Source: Streptomyces sp. NBC_01549 (GTDB lineage: Bacteria > Actinomycetota > Actinomycetes > Streptomycetales > Streptomycetaceae). From it: 64,000 nt of DNA. A program made the translations under genes and the position numbers. Where the stretch lies: the NCBI RefSeq assembly GCF_026339955.1, contig NZ_JAPEPW010000004.1:62001-126000 (forward strand). Direction: 5' to 3'. This document shows positions 17,729-26,470 of the stretch, in pieces (the stretch's first letter is position 1; every line of letters begins with the position of its first letter). Under the pieces are notes generated by a model. It saw nothing but the letters and a program-made list of their open reading frames with translations. It made no database searches and was not told the DNA's origin.

Positions 17729-18991
17729 ATGGCACGTTCATGGACCCGACTGCACGAGCACCTCGGCCACCCTTCCGGCCCTCTCACGTACGACATGATC
17801 GCCACCGCCGTGGCCGACAAGCTCGCCGAGAGCGACGACCTCGACTGGAAGGGGGCGCTGCCGACCTTCGCCCCCAAGCCGGGACTGTGGAACGAATTCG
17901 CTAAGGACGTCGCCGCGATGGCGAACGCCCGGGGTGGGCTGCTCGTGTACGGGGTCAGCGACCAGATCGACCTGGTCGGTGTCAACCTGGCGGCAGCCGA
18001 CAAGAAGCAGATGCTCAGCGCCGTCCGCAACGGCATCCAGCCGTACATCTCCGGTGTCGACTTCATCGACCTGCCCGCGCCGGGCGGCAAAGGCCCGGAC
18101 GTCCTGGTCGTCGACGTCCCGCCCAGCGAGATGGCGCCCCACTTCCAGTACGGCTGGGAGCAGAAGGACAAGGACCGGGTCACCTTTAACGCCCCGTACC
18201 GGATCAACGACGACACCTTCTACATGACCGAGCACCAGGTCGCCCGCGCCTACCGGGAACGCTTCGCCCGGCAGAACGCGGCCGAGGCCCATCTCAAGGC
18301 CTGCCTGGCGGGGACGACCGAGGTCGTCCTCAACGAGTCCGAGGGGTCGCCAGCCTGGCTGATCATCGCCGCTCGGCTTGCCCGCCCAGTCCCGCGCATG
18401 GCGCCCACGCCCACCCGCTTGGAGGCGAAGGACGTCCTGCTGAAGGCCGTGAAGACGGCCGCCCGCGTCAAGGACGCCTTCGCCGGACCGGCGGTCCTGT
18501 CCGATGTCCTGAACAACGACATGCGGGTCGGGCTGCGCCGGTGGGTCGACTCCAGCTTCCTCGTCCCCGACCGCCGCACCAGCAGCCGCGGCGTCATGGT
18601 CGAACTCCACCACGACGGAACCGTGACCGTCAGCGTCGACCTCAGCCACGGTTTGGGCCACGGCGGCGGGATCGCGGTCAACACCCAGGTCCTGCGAATC
18701 GTGGTGCTGGAGGCCGTCGCCGTGGCCGACGCGTTCCGCCAGCACCTCGCTCCCGACAGCCCAGTTGACATCACCGCTACCGTCGCCACGGCGAACACGG
18801 ATCACCGCCTGCTGCCCATCGGCAACGGCTACGGCCAGTTCGCACTGCTCCCGGACGCGCGGCACCCCAGACGGTTTCTGCCCGCCTCCACCGGGCTTGC
18901 CCCCAACGCCGATGCCGAAGCGCTGCGGGAGTGTGCGCACGAGCTCGCCACTGGCCTACTCCACCAATTCGGGATCGAGCTGCATCGCTGA
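17729..18991 (+). CDS. AlbA_2 (Schlafen-like) domain protein
   Basis: 420 residues. Residues about 30-165 resemble the Schlafen AlbA_2 domain: the DLDWKGALP entry, AAMANARGGLLVYGVSD, and the later VLVVDVPPSEMAPHF strand. The C-terminal 200 residues have no recognisable motif. AlbA_2 proteins are putative nucleic-acid-binding or ATP-using factors often found near defence genes and mobile elements. AAGGTGG precedes the ATG. It is convergent with a three-gene operon whose last gene has a HEPN-like end. Confidence 0.75.
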   Translation: MARSWTRLHEHLGHPSGPLTYDMIATAVADKLAESDDLDWKGALPTFAPKPGLWNEFAKDVAAMANARGGLLVYGVSDQIDLVGVNLAAADKKQMLSAVRNGIQPYISGVDFIDLPAPGGKGPDVLVVDVPPSEMAPHFQYGWEQKDKDRVTFNAPYRINDDTFYMTEHQVARAYRERFARQNAAEAHLKACLAGTTEVVLNESEGSPAWLIIAARLARPVPRMAPTPTRLEAKDVLLKAVKTAARVKDAFAGPAVLSDVLNNDMRVGLRRWVDSSFLVPDRRTSSRGVMVELHHDGTVTVSVDLSHGLGHGGGIAVNTQVLRIVVLEAVAVADAFRQHLAPDSPVDITATVATANTDHRLLPIGNGYGQFALLPDARHPRRFLPASTGLAPNADAEALRECAHELATGLLHQFGIELHR

Positions 18992-19019
18992 GCCCGGTCG
19001 CCTGGTGGATCAGGTCGTC

Positions 19020-20162
19020 TCAGGTGAGGTTGCGTGACGCGATCAGCCGGTTGGTGAGCTCTACCGTGGCCAGGTACCACCAGAAGATCCAGTCGAGGAA
19101 CGCTTCGTCGTACTCGCGTTGCTGACCGGCATTGCTGTGTCGCAGATCGAAGCTGTTGGCGATCTGGAACAGGGCGCCTTCGTCCTTCTTGTGGAGGTGC
19201 TCTTTGATCAGGGCACGGCGTTCCTCGAGGATGCGGGCGAGGTTGAAGATCGCCGATCTCTTGCTCTCAGCCGATGTGTCACGTCCTCGGAAGAGCGCGA
19301 TGGCGTGGCGAACGCCGGCGGTAGTGTCGGGCGGACTGTCATTGAGGGCGCGGTGCACCAGCTGGCTGCGGGCATCGTCAGTGACGGCGACCAGGCGCCC
19401 GAGGTCCTCGCCTTCCGCGGCAAGTTCGTACTCGATGCCAGCCGAGCGCAGCAGCTGGTTGACCTTCCACCGGTACAGGGTGCGTGCCGGACCGTTGTGG
19501 AACTCCGAGTGGTGCCATCCGCAGCCGCTGTAGGGGTGGTAGCGCCGCATGCGGGGGCGGCTCACCAGGTCGTGGAACACCTCGATCAGCCCGTAGAAGG
19601 TGTCTTCGTCCCACGTTTCCGGTATCAGAGGCCACAGATCAGGGATGCCCAGGCGCCTGTCGATCACCTCGGAAGCGTCGGGCAGCTCGCTGTCATCGTC
19701 GACGCAATCCTCGCCGAATACCTCAACCAGGTAGCCGCCGTCGGCGAACTCGCCGATGAGCCGCGCGAAATCACGTCGGGTGTCCCTCGCGGTGCTGCCG
19801 TCGTGGGCGAGCCCGTTGCCATGGCGCTGCGGCCAGTACGGCCGTGGCGCGACCGCATGCCTGAGCTCGGGCGCCCGGCTGATGAGCTCCGTGAACCAGT
19901 CGTGCTGGTCCATCACCTTGGTGCCCCAGCCGGTGGCCGTGGTTGCCCAGGGATCGTCTGTTGGCGCGGTGTGGTTGGGCGGGTCCTCGAAGTCGGCGAC
20001 TGCGGTTGTGCCGGCCAGAGCCTCCGTCAGGAGCCATTTCGCCCGGTCCTGCCAGGAATCCGTGGACCGGAGGATGCGCTCGCCCTCGGACACGAACAGC
20101 GATGTGGGCCAGAGGAGTTCGTAGTTGCTCAAGTCCAGACTCACCGCAACATCATCGCCCAT
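19020..20162 (-). CDS. Protein with C-terminal HEPN/Abi-like domain
   Basis: 380 residues from the ATG at 20162 (MGDDVAVSLDL). The frame is open far upstream, but that part overlaps two other likely genes and is not convincing. Residues about 280-370 resemble the C-terminal helical domain of abortive-infection (AbiJ-type) proteins: an ILEERRALIKEHL helix, KKDEGALFQIANSFDLRHSN, then QREYDEAFLDWIFWWYLATV. The RH pair in FDLRHSN could be the HEPN RNase motif. The N-terminal part is not recognised. It is the last gene of a minus-strand group. The defence role is an inference from this resemblance. Confidence 0.65.
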   Translation of the reverse strand: MGDDVAVSLDLSNYELLWPTSLFVSEGERILRSTDSWQDRAKWLLTEALAGTTAVADFEDPPNHTAPTDDPWATTATGWGTKVMDQHDWFTELISRAPELRHAVAPRPYWPQRHGNGLAHDGSTARDTRRDFARLIGEFADGGYLVEVFGEDCVDDDSELPDASEVIDRRLGIPDLWPLIPETWDEDTFYGLIEVFHDLVSRPRMRRYHPYSGCGWHHSEFHNGPARTLYRWKVNQLLRSAGIEYELAAEGEDLGRLVAVTDDARSQLVHRALNDSPPDTTAGVRHAIALFRGRDTSAESKRSAIFNLARILEERRALIKEHLHKKDEGALFQIANSFDLRHSNAGQQREYDEAFLDWIFWWYLATVELTNRLIASRNLT

Positions 20163-20199
20163 CAGGGTGTGTCCCGCCCCTGAGTAATGAATTGCCGTC

Positions 20200-20421
20200 T
20201 CAGTCCCGGATGAGCTCCTGGAACTGGGGACATCCGACGGCATGCCACTCCCTGACGAGGACTTCCCCCTCAACAACCCCGACCTCGGCGTGCCATGGCA
20301 GGCAGTCGTGGCACGCATGGATCTCGTACGAGTTGCCATCGTCGTCGAACGCCTTGAGATCGACGGAGCCGACCGGCGCTCGGTAAGTGACGTCCTGCTG
20401 CGGATCGGAGGCTTCTGCCAT
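20200..20421 (-). CDS. Small acidic hypothetical protein
   Basis: 73 residues, starting 12 bases after the upstream zinc-ribbon stop and ending 37 bases before the HEPN-like gene. It contains CHDC and a single later Cys, with many Asp/Glu residues. I do not recognise the family. The tight spacing is the main support. Confidence 0.5.
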   Translation of the reverse strand: MAEASDPQQDVTYRAPVGSVDLKAFDDDGNSYEIHACHDCLPWHAEVGVVEGEVLVREWHAVGCPQFQELIRD

Positions 20422-20433
20422 GTCGGCCAGTAT

Positions 20434-20738
20434 CTACGAGTGCTCGGACGGCCCTTCGGGGCCGGGATCACGCGCCGGGATTTCGCTGCGGCAGTCCTTA
20501 CATTCGACGGTCTGGAGCAGCGTCGTGAAGCGGATCCCGGAGATGCCGTAGGAGCCTTCGATACGGTAGCTCCCGCAGACCGGGCACGGCGTGGCCTGGA
20601 AGTCCTTGTCGCATCGCAGGCACCGGCGCGCTTCACGTCGCCTTCACCCGGCTCGATGATGGTGTCGTTGCTTCCACACCTCGCGCAGTGAACCTGGATC
20701 TCAGAGTGCGGGATGTGGCGTTCTGTCGGGCTTGTCAT
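20434..20738 (-). pseudogene. Zinc-ribbon protein with a one-base frameshift
   Basis: Starting at ATG 20738, the first 35 residues read MTSPTERHIPH ... CARCGSND. The next stretch is sensible only after a one-base frame change near 20638: RCLRCDKDFQATPCPVCGSY, then ECKDCRSE and a stop at 20434. Together these give four Cys pairs, typical of a double zinc ribbon of about 100 residues. A missing G after GACGTGAAG explains the shift. It may be a real mutation or a base error. It is the first gene of the group leading to the HEPN-like protein. Confidence 0.6.
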
Positions 20739-20804
20739 CGCTCGATGGTGTGACGGTGGGGCATTGCTGCCGGTCAGGCGTTCGGGGTTCGCTTGGGTTG
20801 TGGC

Positions 20805-21635
20805 ATGAGCATGCGCAAGCCGTACCCGAGCGATCTCACCGATGAGCAGTGGGAGCTCCTCGAACCCGTGATCACGGCATGGAAGGCTCGGCATCCGTCA
20901 GTCAGCGGGCATCAGGGAAAGTACGCGATGCGGGAGATCGTGAACGCGATCCTCTACCAGAACCGCACGGGTTGTCAGTGGGAGTTCCTGCCCCATGACA
21001 TGCCCCCGCCCGGAGCGGTGAAGTACTACTTCTACCTCTGGCGCGACGAGGGCACCGACCAGGACATTCACGATCTGCTGCGCTGGCAGCTGCGGGAGAA
21101 GCGGAAACGATTAGCCGACCCGAGCCTGGTGGTCCTGGACACGCAGAGCATCCACGTGGCCGTCGGAGTCCCGGCCACGACGACGGGCCGGGATGCCGCG
21201 AAAAGGGTGCCAGGCAGGAAGAGATGCCTGGCCGTGGACGTGTTGGGGCTCGTCGTCGCGGTCGTCGTGCTCGCGGCCTCCGCGCACGAGAACACCGCCG
21301 GCATCGCCCTGCTGGACCAGATCGCCGGGCAGAGCAGCAGCGTGAAGAAAGCCCTGGTCGACCAGGGCTTCAAGAAGAAGGTCGTCGAGCACGGCACGAA
21401 CGTGGGCATCGACGTCGAGATCGTCGAACGCAACCCGGACGACAAGGGTTTCGTTCCGCAGGCCAAGCGATGGATCGTGGAGCAGACGAACGGGATCCTG
21501 ATGTTCTACCGCCGTCTCGTACGCGACTACGAACACCGCCCCGCCTCCTCCCGCTCCCGCGTCTTCTGGGCGATGACCTCCGTCATGAGCCGCCGCCTCA
21601 CCGGCCGCACCATCGCCTCCTGGAGCACCGCATGA
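20805..21635 (+). CDS. IS5 family transposase
   Basis: About 276 residues starting MSMRKPYPSDLTDEQW, the standard IS5 opening. The DUF4096 N-terminal domain is followed by the DDE domain, with LVVLDTQSIH (first Asp), LVDQGFKKKVVEH (second Asp) and RWIVEQTNGILMFYRRLVRDYE (Glu). It appears intact. The stop overlaps the start of the next gene as ATGA. An upstream start at 20793 is possible. Exact IS ends could not be fixed. Confidence 0.93.
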   Translation: MSMRKPYPSDLTDEQWELLEPVITAWKARHPSVSGHQGKYAMREIVNAILYQNRTGCQWEFLPHDMPPPGAVKYYFYLWRDEGTDQDIHDLLRWQLREKRKRLADPSLVVLDTQSIHVAVGVPATTTGRDAAKRVPGRKRCLAVDVLGLVVAVVVLAASAHENTAGIALLDQIAGQSSSVKKALVDQGFKKKVVEHGTNVGIDVEIVERNPDDKGFVPQAKRWIVEQTNGILMFYRRLVRDYEHRPASSRSRVFWAMTSVMSRRLTGRTIASWSTA

Positions 21636-22054
21636 GCGAGAACCCACAGGTCAAAGCCATCCTGGAACACATCGAAACCCGCGAGCGCGAACTGGCCGAC
21701 CAGGCCGGGCAGTTCCGGGCCCGCATCGAAGAACTCACCCAGCAGCTCGGCGAACTCGACGCGGAGAGCGAGAACCTGCGCATCACCCGCAAGACCCTCC
21801 TCACTCTCCCGCTGCCCTCACCCGCCACCGAGCCGGACCGCCCCGACATCCCCGACCACCCCGCCTACCAGCAGATCCTCACCGCCCTGGCCGACGCGGG
21901 CCGACCGATGCGCGCCCGCGACCTCTGCCAGGCACTCGACCTGCCGATCCTCCCGAAGAACACCGAAGGCATCCGCTCCAAACTGAAACGCCTGGTCAGC
22001 CGGGGCATCCTCATCGAACCCGAACCCGGCTTGTTCGCCCGCCCCGACGCCTGA
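21632..22054 (+). CDS. Winged-helix/coiled-coil passenger of the IS5 element
   Basis: 140 residues starting at an ATG that overlaps the transposase stop (ATGA), so translation is coupled. Residues 1-50 form a coiled coil (HIETRERELADQAGQFRARI). Residues about 70-140 look like a small winged helix: YQQILTALADAGRPMRARDL and SKLKRLVSRGILIEPEPGLF. It could bind DNA near the IS or modulate transposition. Known IS5 elements usually encode only the transposase. Function unproven. Confidence 0.75.
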   Translation: MSENPQVKAILEHIETRERELADQAGQFRARIEELTQQLGELDAESENLRITRKTLLTLPLPSPATEPDRPDIPDHPAYQQILTALADAGRPMRARDLCQALDLPILPKNTEGIRSKLKRLVSRGILIEPEPGLFARPDA

Positions 22055-22094
22055 GGGCCACCCCCCACCCGCGACCAGCGGTCCTTTCCCAACC

Positions 22095-22769
22095 TCAACC
22101 ACGAAACGGACAAGAGCTCACGTTCCGCACTCTCAAGACCTCCAGCAGCCGGTCCGCCACCGGTATCGGCCGTCCGCAGCGGGCCCGCCGATACCGGGAC
22201 AGCCAGCGGACGTTCGCCATGAACACCGGCTCAGGCCGTCCACACCACTCGAACTCCCAGCCCACGGCTCGGCAGGCATGCCCGGTCGCGTCGAACGCCT
22301 CCCGCGTCGCCTCATCCATCTCGTCCGCGGCACGGACGTCAACGATGCGGACGCCGCCGTCGGACAGCCGGACGAAGTAGTCGGGAGCGTGCCGACGCTT
22401 GCGTGTGCCGTCGTGCCAGTGCAGCCAGAACGGCTGTGAGGCGAGCGCGACCACGTGTGGATCACGGTCCAGCAGGATCAGCCGGTCCCTCTCCAGCCAC
22501 GACTCGTAGCCGACGTGATCCCGCATCGTCGACGAGTAGTACCAGCCGGCGAACCCATGACTGTCCTTGTGCCAGCTGAACTCCCGCACCGGGTCCACAG
22601 CCTCGAACGGCGTATCCCAGCTGGTCCCCAGCGATCGGCGTACGAGCGTGCCGTTGACGGAAAAGGCCAGGTCAAAGGCCGCCAGGGCAGCCTCGCCGAA
22701 CACGCCGACAGGTGCCCCCACCACGTCCTCCGCGTACCAGTACACCGAATGATCAACCTGCGGTGGCAC
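22095..22769 (-). CDS. TnsA-like transposon endonuclease subunit, orphan
   Basis: 224 residues. The TnsA endonuclease core is visible: GYESWLERDRLILLDRDP (Glu), RKRRHAPDYFVRL (Asp) and GGVRIVDVRAAD, where the usual third catalytic Lys is replaced by Arg. TnsA makes the 5' end cuts in Tn7-like transposition with a DDE partner. No TnsB or TnsC is present. The C-terminus runs into the IS5 flank and may be altered. The start codon GTG lies inside end repeats. Confidence 0.72.
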   Translation of the reverse strand: MPPQVDHSVYWYAEDVVGAPVGVFGEAALAAFDLAFSVNGTLVRRSLGTSWDTPFEAVDPVREFSWHKDSHGFAGWYYSSTMRDHVGYESWLERDRLILLDRDPHVVALASQPFWLHWHDGTRKRRHAPDYFVRLSDGGVRIVDVRAADEMDEATREAFDATGHACRAVGWEFEWCGRPEPVFMANVRWLSRYRRARCGRPIPVADRLLEVLRVRNVSSCPFRG

Positions 22770-22820
22770 AAACTAGCGTTGATCATCCTTCGGTGGCAAT
22801 CGATCAACGTTCACTGGCAC
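22751..22820 (-). repeat. Three direct repeats resembling a Tn7-like transposon end
   Basis: Three related 19-base units start at 22751, 22781 and 22802; the first reads GATCAACCTGCGGTGGCAC. Read outward on the minus strand the end would be TGTGCCAGTGAACG near 22821, fitting the TGT start of Tn7-type ends. Clustered repeats beside tnsA are typical transposase binding sites. Confidence 0.6.
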
Positions 22821-22878
22821 AGGTCAGCTCCGCTGCCACCCGGGCTTTCTCACCGAAGGCCGCTGGGCGTTCTGCAGG

Positions 22879-23072
22879 TCAGCCGAGGCCCCGGATCGAG
22901 GCGTCGTGGTGGCCAGCGGAGACGGGCGTGTCCATCGGGTGCAGCCAGCGGACCGGGACGGTGAGCGCGGCGACCCGAGGTAACTCCACGGGTTCGCCGT
23001 CGGCATCGAGCAGCGTGCCGGTGACCTGGTAGCCGTGGCCGGGCGGCAAGCCGGCGGCCTCGACGCGTTGAA
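22879..23072 (-). pseudogene. C-terminal fragment of an unrecognised gene
   Basis: An open frame with coding character runs VEAAGLPPGHGYQVTGTLL ... HHDASIRGLG to a stop at 22879. It is fused at its left edge to an IS3 remnant and lacks a start. I do not recognise the family. It lies just outside the proposed Tn7-like end. Confidence 0.4.
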
Positions 23073-23078
23073 TCCGCC

Positions 23079-23386
23079 TTGGGCGCCCCTGTCGGTGTGG
23101 AAAACGACGCCGCGAACCCGGCCGCCGCGGGCGGCCACGGCCCGGCCTTGAGCAGCCGGGCGTTCTCCGCTCGCAGCCGGGCCAGCTCCTCGGCCGTGTT
23201 CACGCTGCCATCGCGGCCCTCGGGCACGGCCCCGGCCTCGTCCTTGCGCACCCACGTCCGAAGCGACTCTGCGGTGATGCCGAGATCCGCCGCTACCGCC
23301 GCATACGTCCGCTGCCCGGCCGCGGCGCGGTAGAGCGCGACAGCGTCCTTCCTGAACTCCTCCGGATACGGAGACTTGCGTCCCAC
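23079..23386 (-). pseudogene. IS3-family remnant: orfA start joined to an orfB scrap
   Basis: From GTG 23386 the frame gives VGRKSPYPEEFRKDAVALYR and an HTH_Tnp_1 domain (VAADLGITAESLRTWVRKDE) with the leucine zipper start. It then breaks. Just after, in another frame, GVVFHTDRGAQ from the OrfB DDE domain appears. Most of OrfB is deleted. Confidence 0.8.
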
Positions 23387-23573
23387 CTGGACATCCCTCC
23401 CTGGACCATCAAGATCCATTGTCAGGGTGTCCACTCCAAAGGATCAGCCTCACGTCGTCCCGGGCCGCGGCCACACCGGCTCCGCCCTTTCTCACTGCGA
23501 AGGCAAACTCCAGTGCTTGTCAGTGGACCACCCGCTCGCATGGGCGGATAATGACCGGCGGGAGGTATTATCC

Positions 23574-25694
23574 ATGCGCGAAGACGCCGTAGAGGACGAA
23601 CCCGGCCCGGCCGGCCAGGCCATCGTCCTGGTCGACGGCAGCGGAAGCATCACCGCATGGAGCGACGGAGCCCGTCGGCTCCTGGGCTACAGCGCCGCCG
23701 AGGCGGTGGGCCGAATGGCGCGTGATCTGCTCACCGCCGGGTTGCCCGACGCCGCACTGCGCGGCTGGGCGGTCCGGGAAGCGTGGGCAGCGACGGTACA
23801 GGGCAAGGACCGCGACGGGCATCGCGTGGACATGACCGTCCACGCGCAACCGCTGACTCGCGCCGACGGCGAAGTCCTGTGGATGCTCACCGCTGGCGAC
23901 ACCCGGCCACCTGCCCGATCCCGTGACGCCGAACCTTCCCGACTCGGGCAGCACAGCGGGCCGGAGACAGCGGACGGCACCGCCGAACAGTACCGCCGAC
24001 GGCTCTCCATCATCAGCGAGGCCAGTCTGCGCATCGGCACGACACTCGACCTCAAACGCACCGCCGAGGAGCTGGCTGAGATCGCCACGGACCGGATCGC
24101 CGACTTCGTCGTGGTCGATCTGCTGGACGGCGTACTCGACGGCAACGACGTCGAGGCTGCGCCGCCCGGCCGCCTGGTCTTCTGCCGGGCCGCGCAGCGG
24201 TCTGTCCTGGAAGGGTGCCCCGAGTCGGTGGTTCCTGTCGGTCACAGGCTTACGCACCTTGATCAGTCACCGCCGGGTCGGGCACTGGCCACCGGCCGCG
24301 GATCCCGTCACCGGATCGACGAGGCCGCCATGAAGTGGTGGGCGGCAGATTCACCCGACCGCCAACGCCGCATGGAGAAGCACGGCATCCACTCCGTACT
24401 GATCGTGCCCCTGCAGGCCCGCGGCACCACCCTGGGACTGGCCATCTTCTGTCGCCACCAGACCCCCGAGCCGTTCACCGAGGAGGATCTGACACTGGTC
24501 GAGGAGCTCACCGGCCTGGCCGCCGTTTGCGTCGACAACGCCCGCCGCTACGCGCGTGAGCGCGCCACCGCCGTCGCGCTGCAGAGAAGCCTGCTCCCCC
24601 AGCATGTCCCCGCGCAAGCCGCAGTGGACGTCGCCAGTCGGTACCTGCCCGCCTGCGCTCAGGTGGGTGTGGGGGGTGACTGGTACGACGTCATCCCGTT
24701 GTCGGGCGCCCGGGTGGCCCTGGTCGTGGGCGACGTCGTCGGGCGCGGTCTGCGTGCCTCCGCAACCATGGGCCGCCTTCGCACCGCGGTGCACACCCTA
24801 GCCGATGTCGATCTCGCACCGGCAGAGCTGCTCACCTCCCTCGACGACGTGGTCCTGCGCCTGGGCAGGGAAGAATCGGCCACGGGCGACTTGGGCGACA
24901 GCGGAGAGATCAGCGCCACGTGCCTGTACGCGGTCTACGATCCCGTCTCCCGCCGTTGCACCGTGGCCAGTGCAGGCCATGTCCCGCTCGCCGTCGTCTC
25001 TCCCGAGGAAAAGGTCTCCTTCCCCGACCTGGCCGTCGGGCCGCCGCTCGGACTGGGGGGACTGCCCTTCGAGGCCGTGGAGTTCGACGTGCCGGAAGGC
25101 AGCGTGCTGGCCCTCTACACGAACGGACTGGTAGAGGATCTGGAGCGGGACTTCGACACCGGTCTCGCCATTATGCGCCACACTCTGGGGATGCACTCCG
25201 CTTCCCTCGAGCAGACCTGCGACCGCCTGCTGGAAGCACTTCAGAACGGTCGGCAGGCCGACGATGTCGCGCTGCTGCTCGCTCGTACCCGGGCCCTCGA
25301 CGCCTCTCAAGTAGCCAGCTGGTCCCTGCCCGCCGATCCCGCCATCGTCGCCCAAGCCCGCAAGGCGGCCTCCGAACAACTGGTCAAATGGGGACTGGAG
25401 AACAATACCTTCACCACCGAACTGGTAGTGAGTGAGCTTGTCACCAACGCCATCCGCTACGGTGGCGGCCCCATCCAGTTGCGCCTGATCCGGGATGCCA
25501 CTCTGATCTGCGAAGTCTCCGACGCCAGCAGCACCGCCCCACATCTACGGCGCGCACGTGTCTTCGACGAAGGCGGACGCGGATTGCTGCTCGTAGCCCA
25601 GCTCACCGACCGATGGGGGACCCGCCAGATCCCGAGCGGCAAGATCATTTGGGCCGAGCAGACCCTTGCCGGCGCGTCAGCCCAGGCCCGGTAG
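23574..25694 (+). CDS. PAS-GAF-SpoIIE phosphatase-HATPase protein (RsbU type)
   Basis: 706 residues from an ATG with a GGGAGG site. A PAS domain spans residues about 15-100 (LVDGSGSITAWSDGARRLLG). A GAF domain spans about 140-325. A PP2C/SpoIIE phosphatase domain spans about 345-575 with GGDWYDVIPL and VGDVVGRG holding the metal aspartates. An anti-sigma-type HATPase spans about 590-700 (SELVTNAIRYGGG, EVSDASS, DEGGRGLLLV). Streptomyces has many such proteins that regulate anti-sigma-factor antagonists or sense stress. No sigma or antagonist gene is adjacent. Confidence 0.93.
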   Translation: MREDAVEDEPGPAGQAIVLVDGSGSITAWSDGARRLLGYSAAEAVGRMARDLLTAGLPDAALRGWAVREAWAATVQGKDRDGHRVDMTVHAQPLTRADGEVLWMLTAGDTRPPARSRDAEPSRLGQHSGPETADGTAEQYRRRLSIISEASLRIGTTLDLKRTAEELAEIATDRIADFVVVDLLDGVLDGNDVEAAPPGRLVFCRAAQRSVLEGCPESVVPVGHRLTHLDQSPPGRALATGRGSRHRIDEAAMKWWAADSPDRQRRMEKHGIHSVLIVPLQARGTTLGLAIFCRHQTPEPFTEEDLTLVEELTGLAAVCVDNARRYARERATAVALQRSLLPQHVPAQAAVDVASRYLPACAQVGVGGDWYDVIPLSGARVALVVGDVVGRGLRASATMGRLRTAVHTLADVDLAPAELLTSLDDVVLRLGREESATGDLGDSGEISATCLYAVYDPVSRRCTVASAGHVPLAVVSPEEKVSFPDLAVGPPLGLGGLPFEAVEFDVPEGSVLALYTNGLVEDLERDFDTGLAIMRHTLGMHSASLEQTCDRLLEALQNGRQADDVALLLARTRALDASQVASWSLPADPAIVAQARKAASEQLVKWGLENNTFTTELVVSELVTNAIRYGGGPIQLRLIRDATLICEVSDASSTAPHLRRARVFDEGGRGLLLVAQLTDRWGTRQIPSGKIIWAEQTLAGASAQAR

Positions 25695-25967
25695 CAAAGT
25701 CACTCGGCGTCCATTCGAAACGCGTCCTTCCTTCGGTCGCCTGTCTGCACATGTCATCGCGGGCCGCACGGCCGGGCGGCGTCGAGAGCACACTGTCGGC
25801 TGCCGTGTGGTGCAGCACCGCCCGCCCGGATCTGCCTACTTTGCAGCCGGGCGTGGGATGTCGCTCGACAGGGACACGCCGCTACCACTCGCGCGAACCG
25901 CCTCCGCGCTGTGCTGACCGCCCCAGTGCGACCTGACGGGTGATCCAGTCATCGCCCTCATCCCCCC

Positions 25968-26067
25968 GTCGCCGTCATCCCCCACGGCGGCCGCCTCGGC
26001 GTCGACGTCGCGGTCGTCCGCCGCGGGCCCGGCCAGGAGTGCTTCAAAGTCCCGCGGCGCTGGGTCG
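25968..26067 (+). pseudogene. IS5-type transposase C-terminal scrap
   Basis: A short frame reads VDVAVVRRGPG ... FKVPRRWVVA, like the KVLPRRWVVERT motif with the catalytic Glu region of IS5 transposases. The Glu position itself is lost. The rest of 25695-26470 shows only unrecognised short frames and an AAGTGGAC-type repeat near 26069. Confidence 0.5.
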
Positions 26068-26470
26068 TGGCAAGTGGACCAAGTGGACAAGTGGAGCAAG
26101 CGGCCCTTTGCCTCACCGGCAGCAGGCCGTTGCAGGGGGGCTTTCGGCTGGACCGGGGCCGGCACGTCCGGTCGCGGCAGCAGCACTCGGACGAGCTACC
26201 GTGTCATGCGGCTGGCCGAAGGGCACCCAGCTGCTGATTTCGGCCGGCGCGAGGGCCACTTCGGCGTGGGGGCCCACGGGCATGCCGGACCACAGGCGCG
26301 TGCTCCGCTGAACCTGCACGCCGAAGTCGATGACCGCGGTGATCGCGCCGCAGCTGACGCGACCACAGTCGATCACCACCTGGCCGGACACCCAATGGCA
26401 CCCAGCAGGGGAAGCATATTCCCGAGAGACCAGTGCGTCCCTCGTCCGGGAACGCAGAGGTCGCGCCAGG

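Noticed and set aside
20163..20894. N-terminal extension of the HEPN-like gene to 20894
   Set aside because: That stretch overlaps the zinc-ribbon and small acidic genes in other frames and reads as Ser/Arg-rich nonsense; ATG 20162 fits better.
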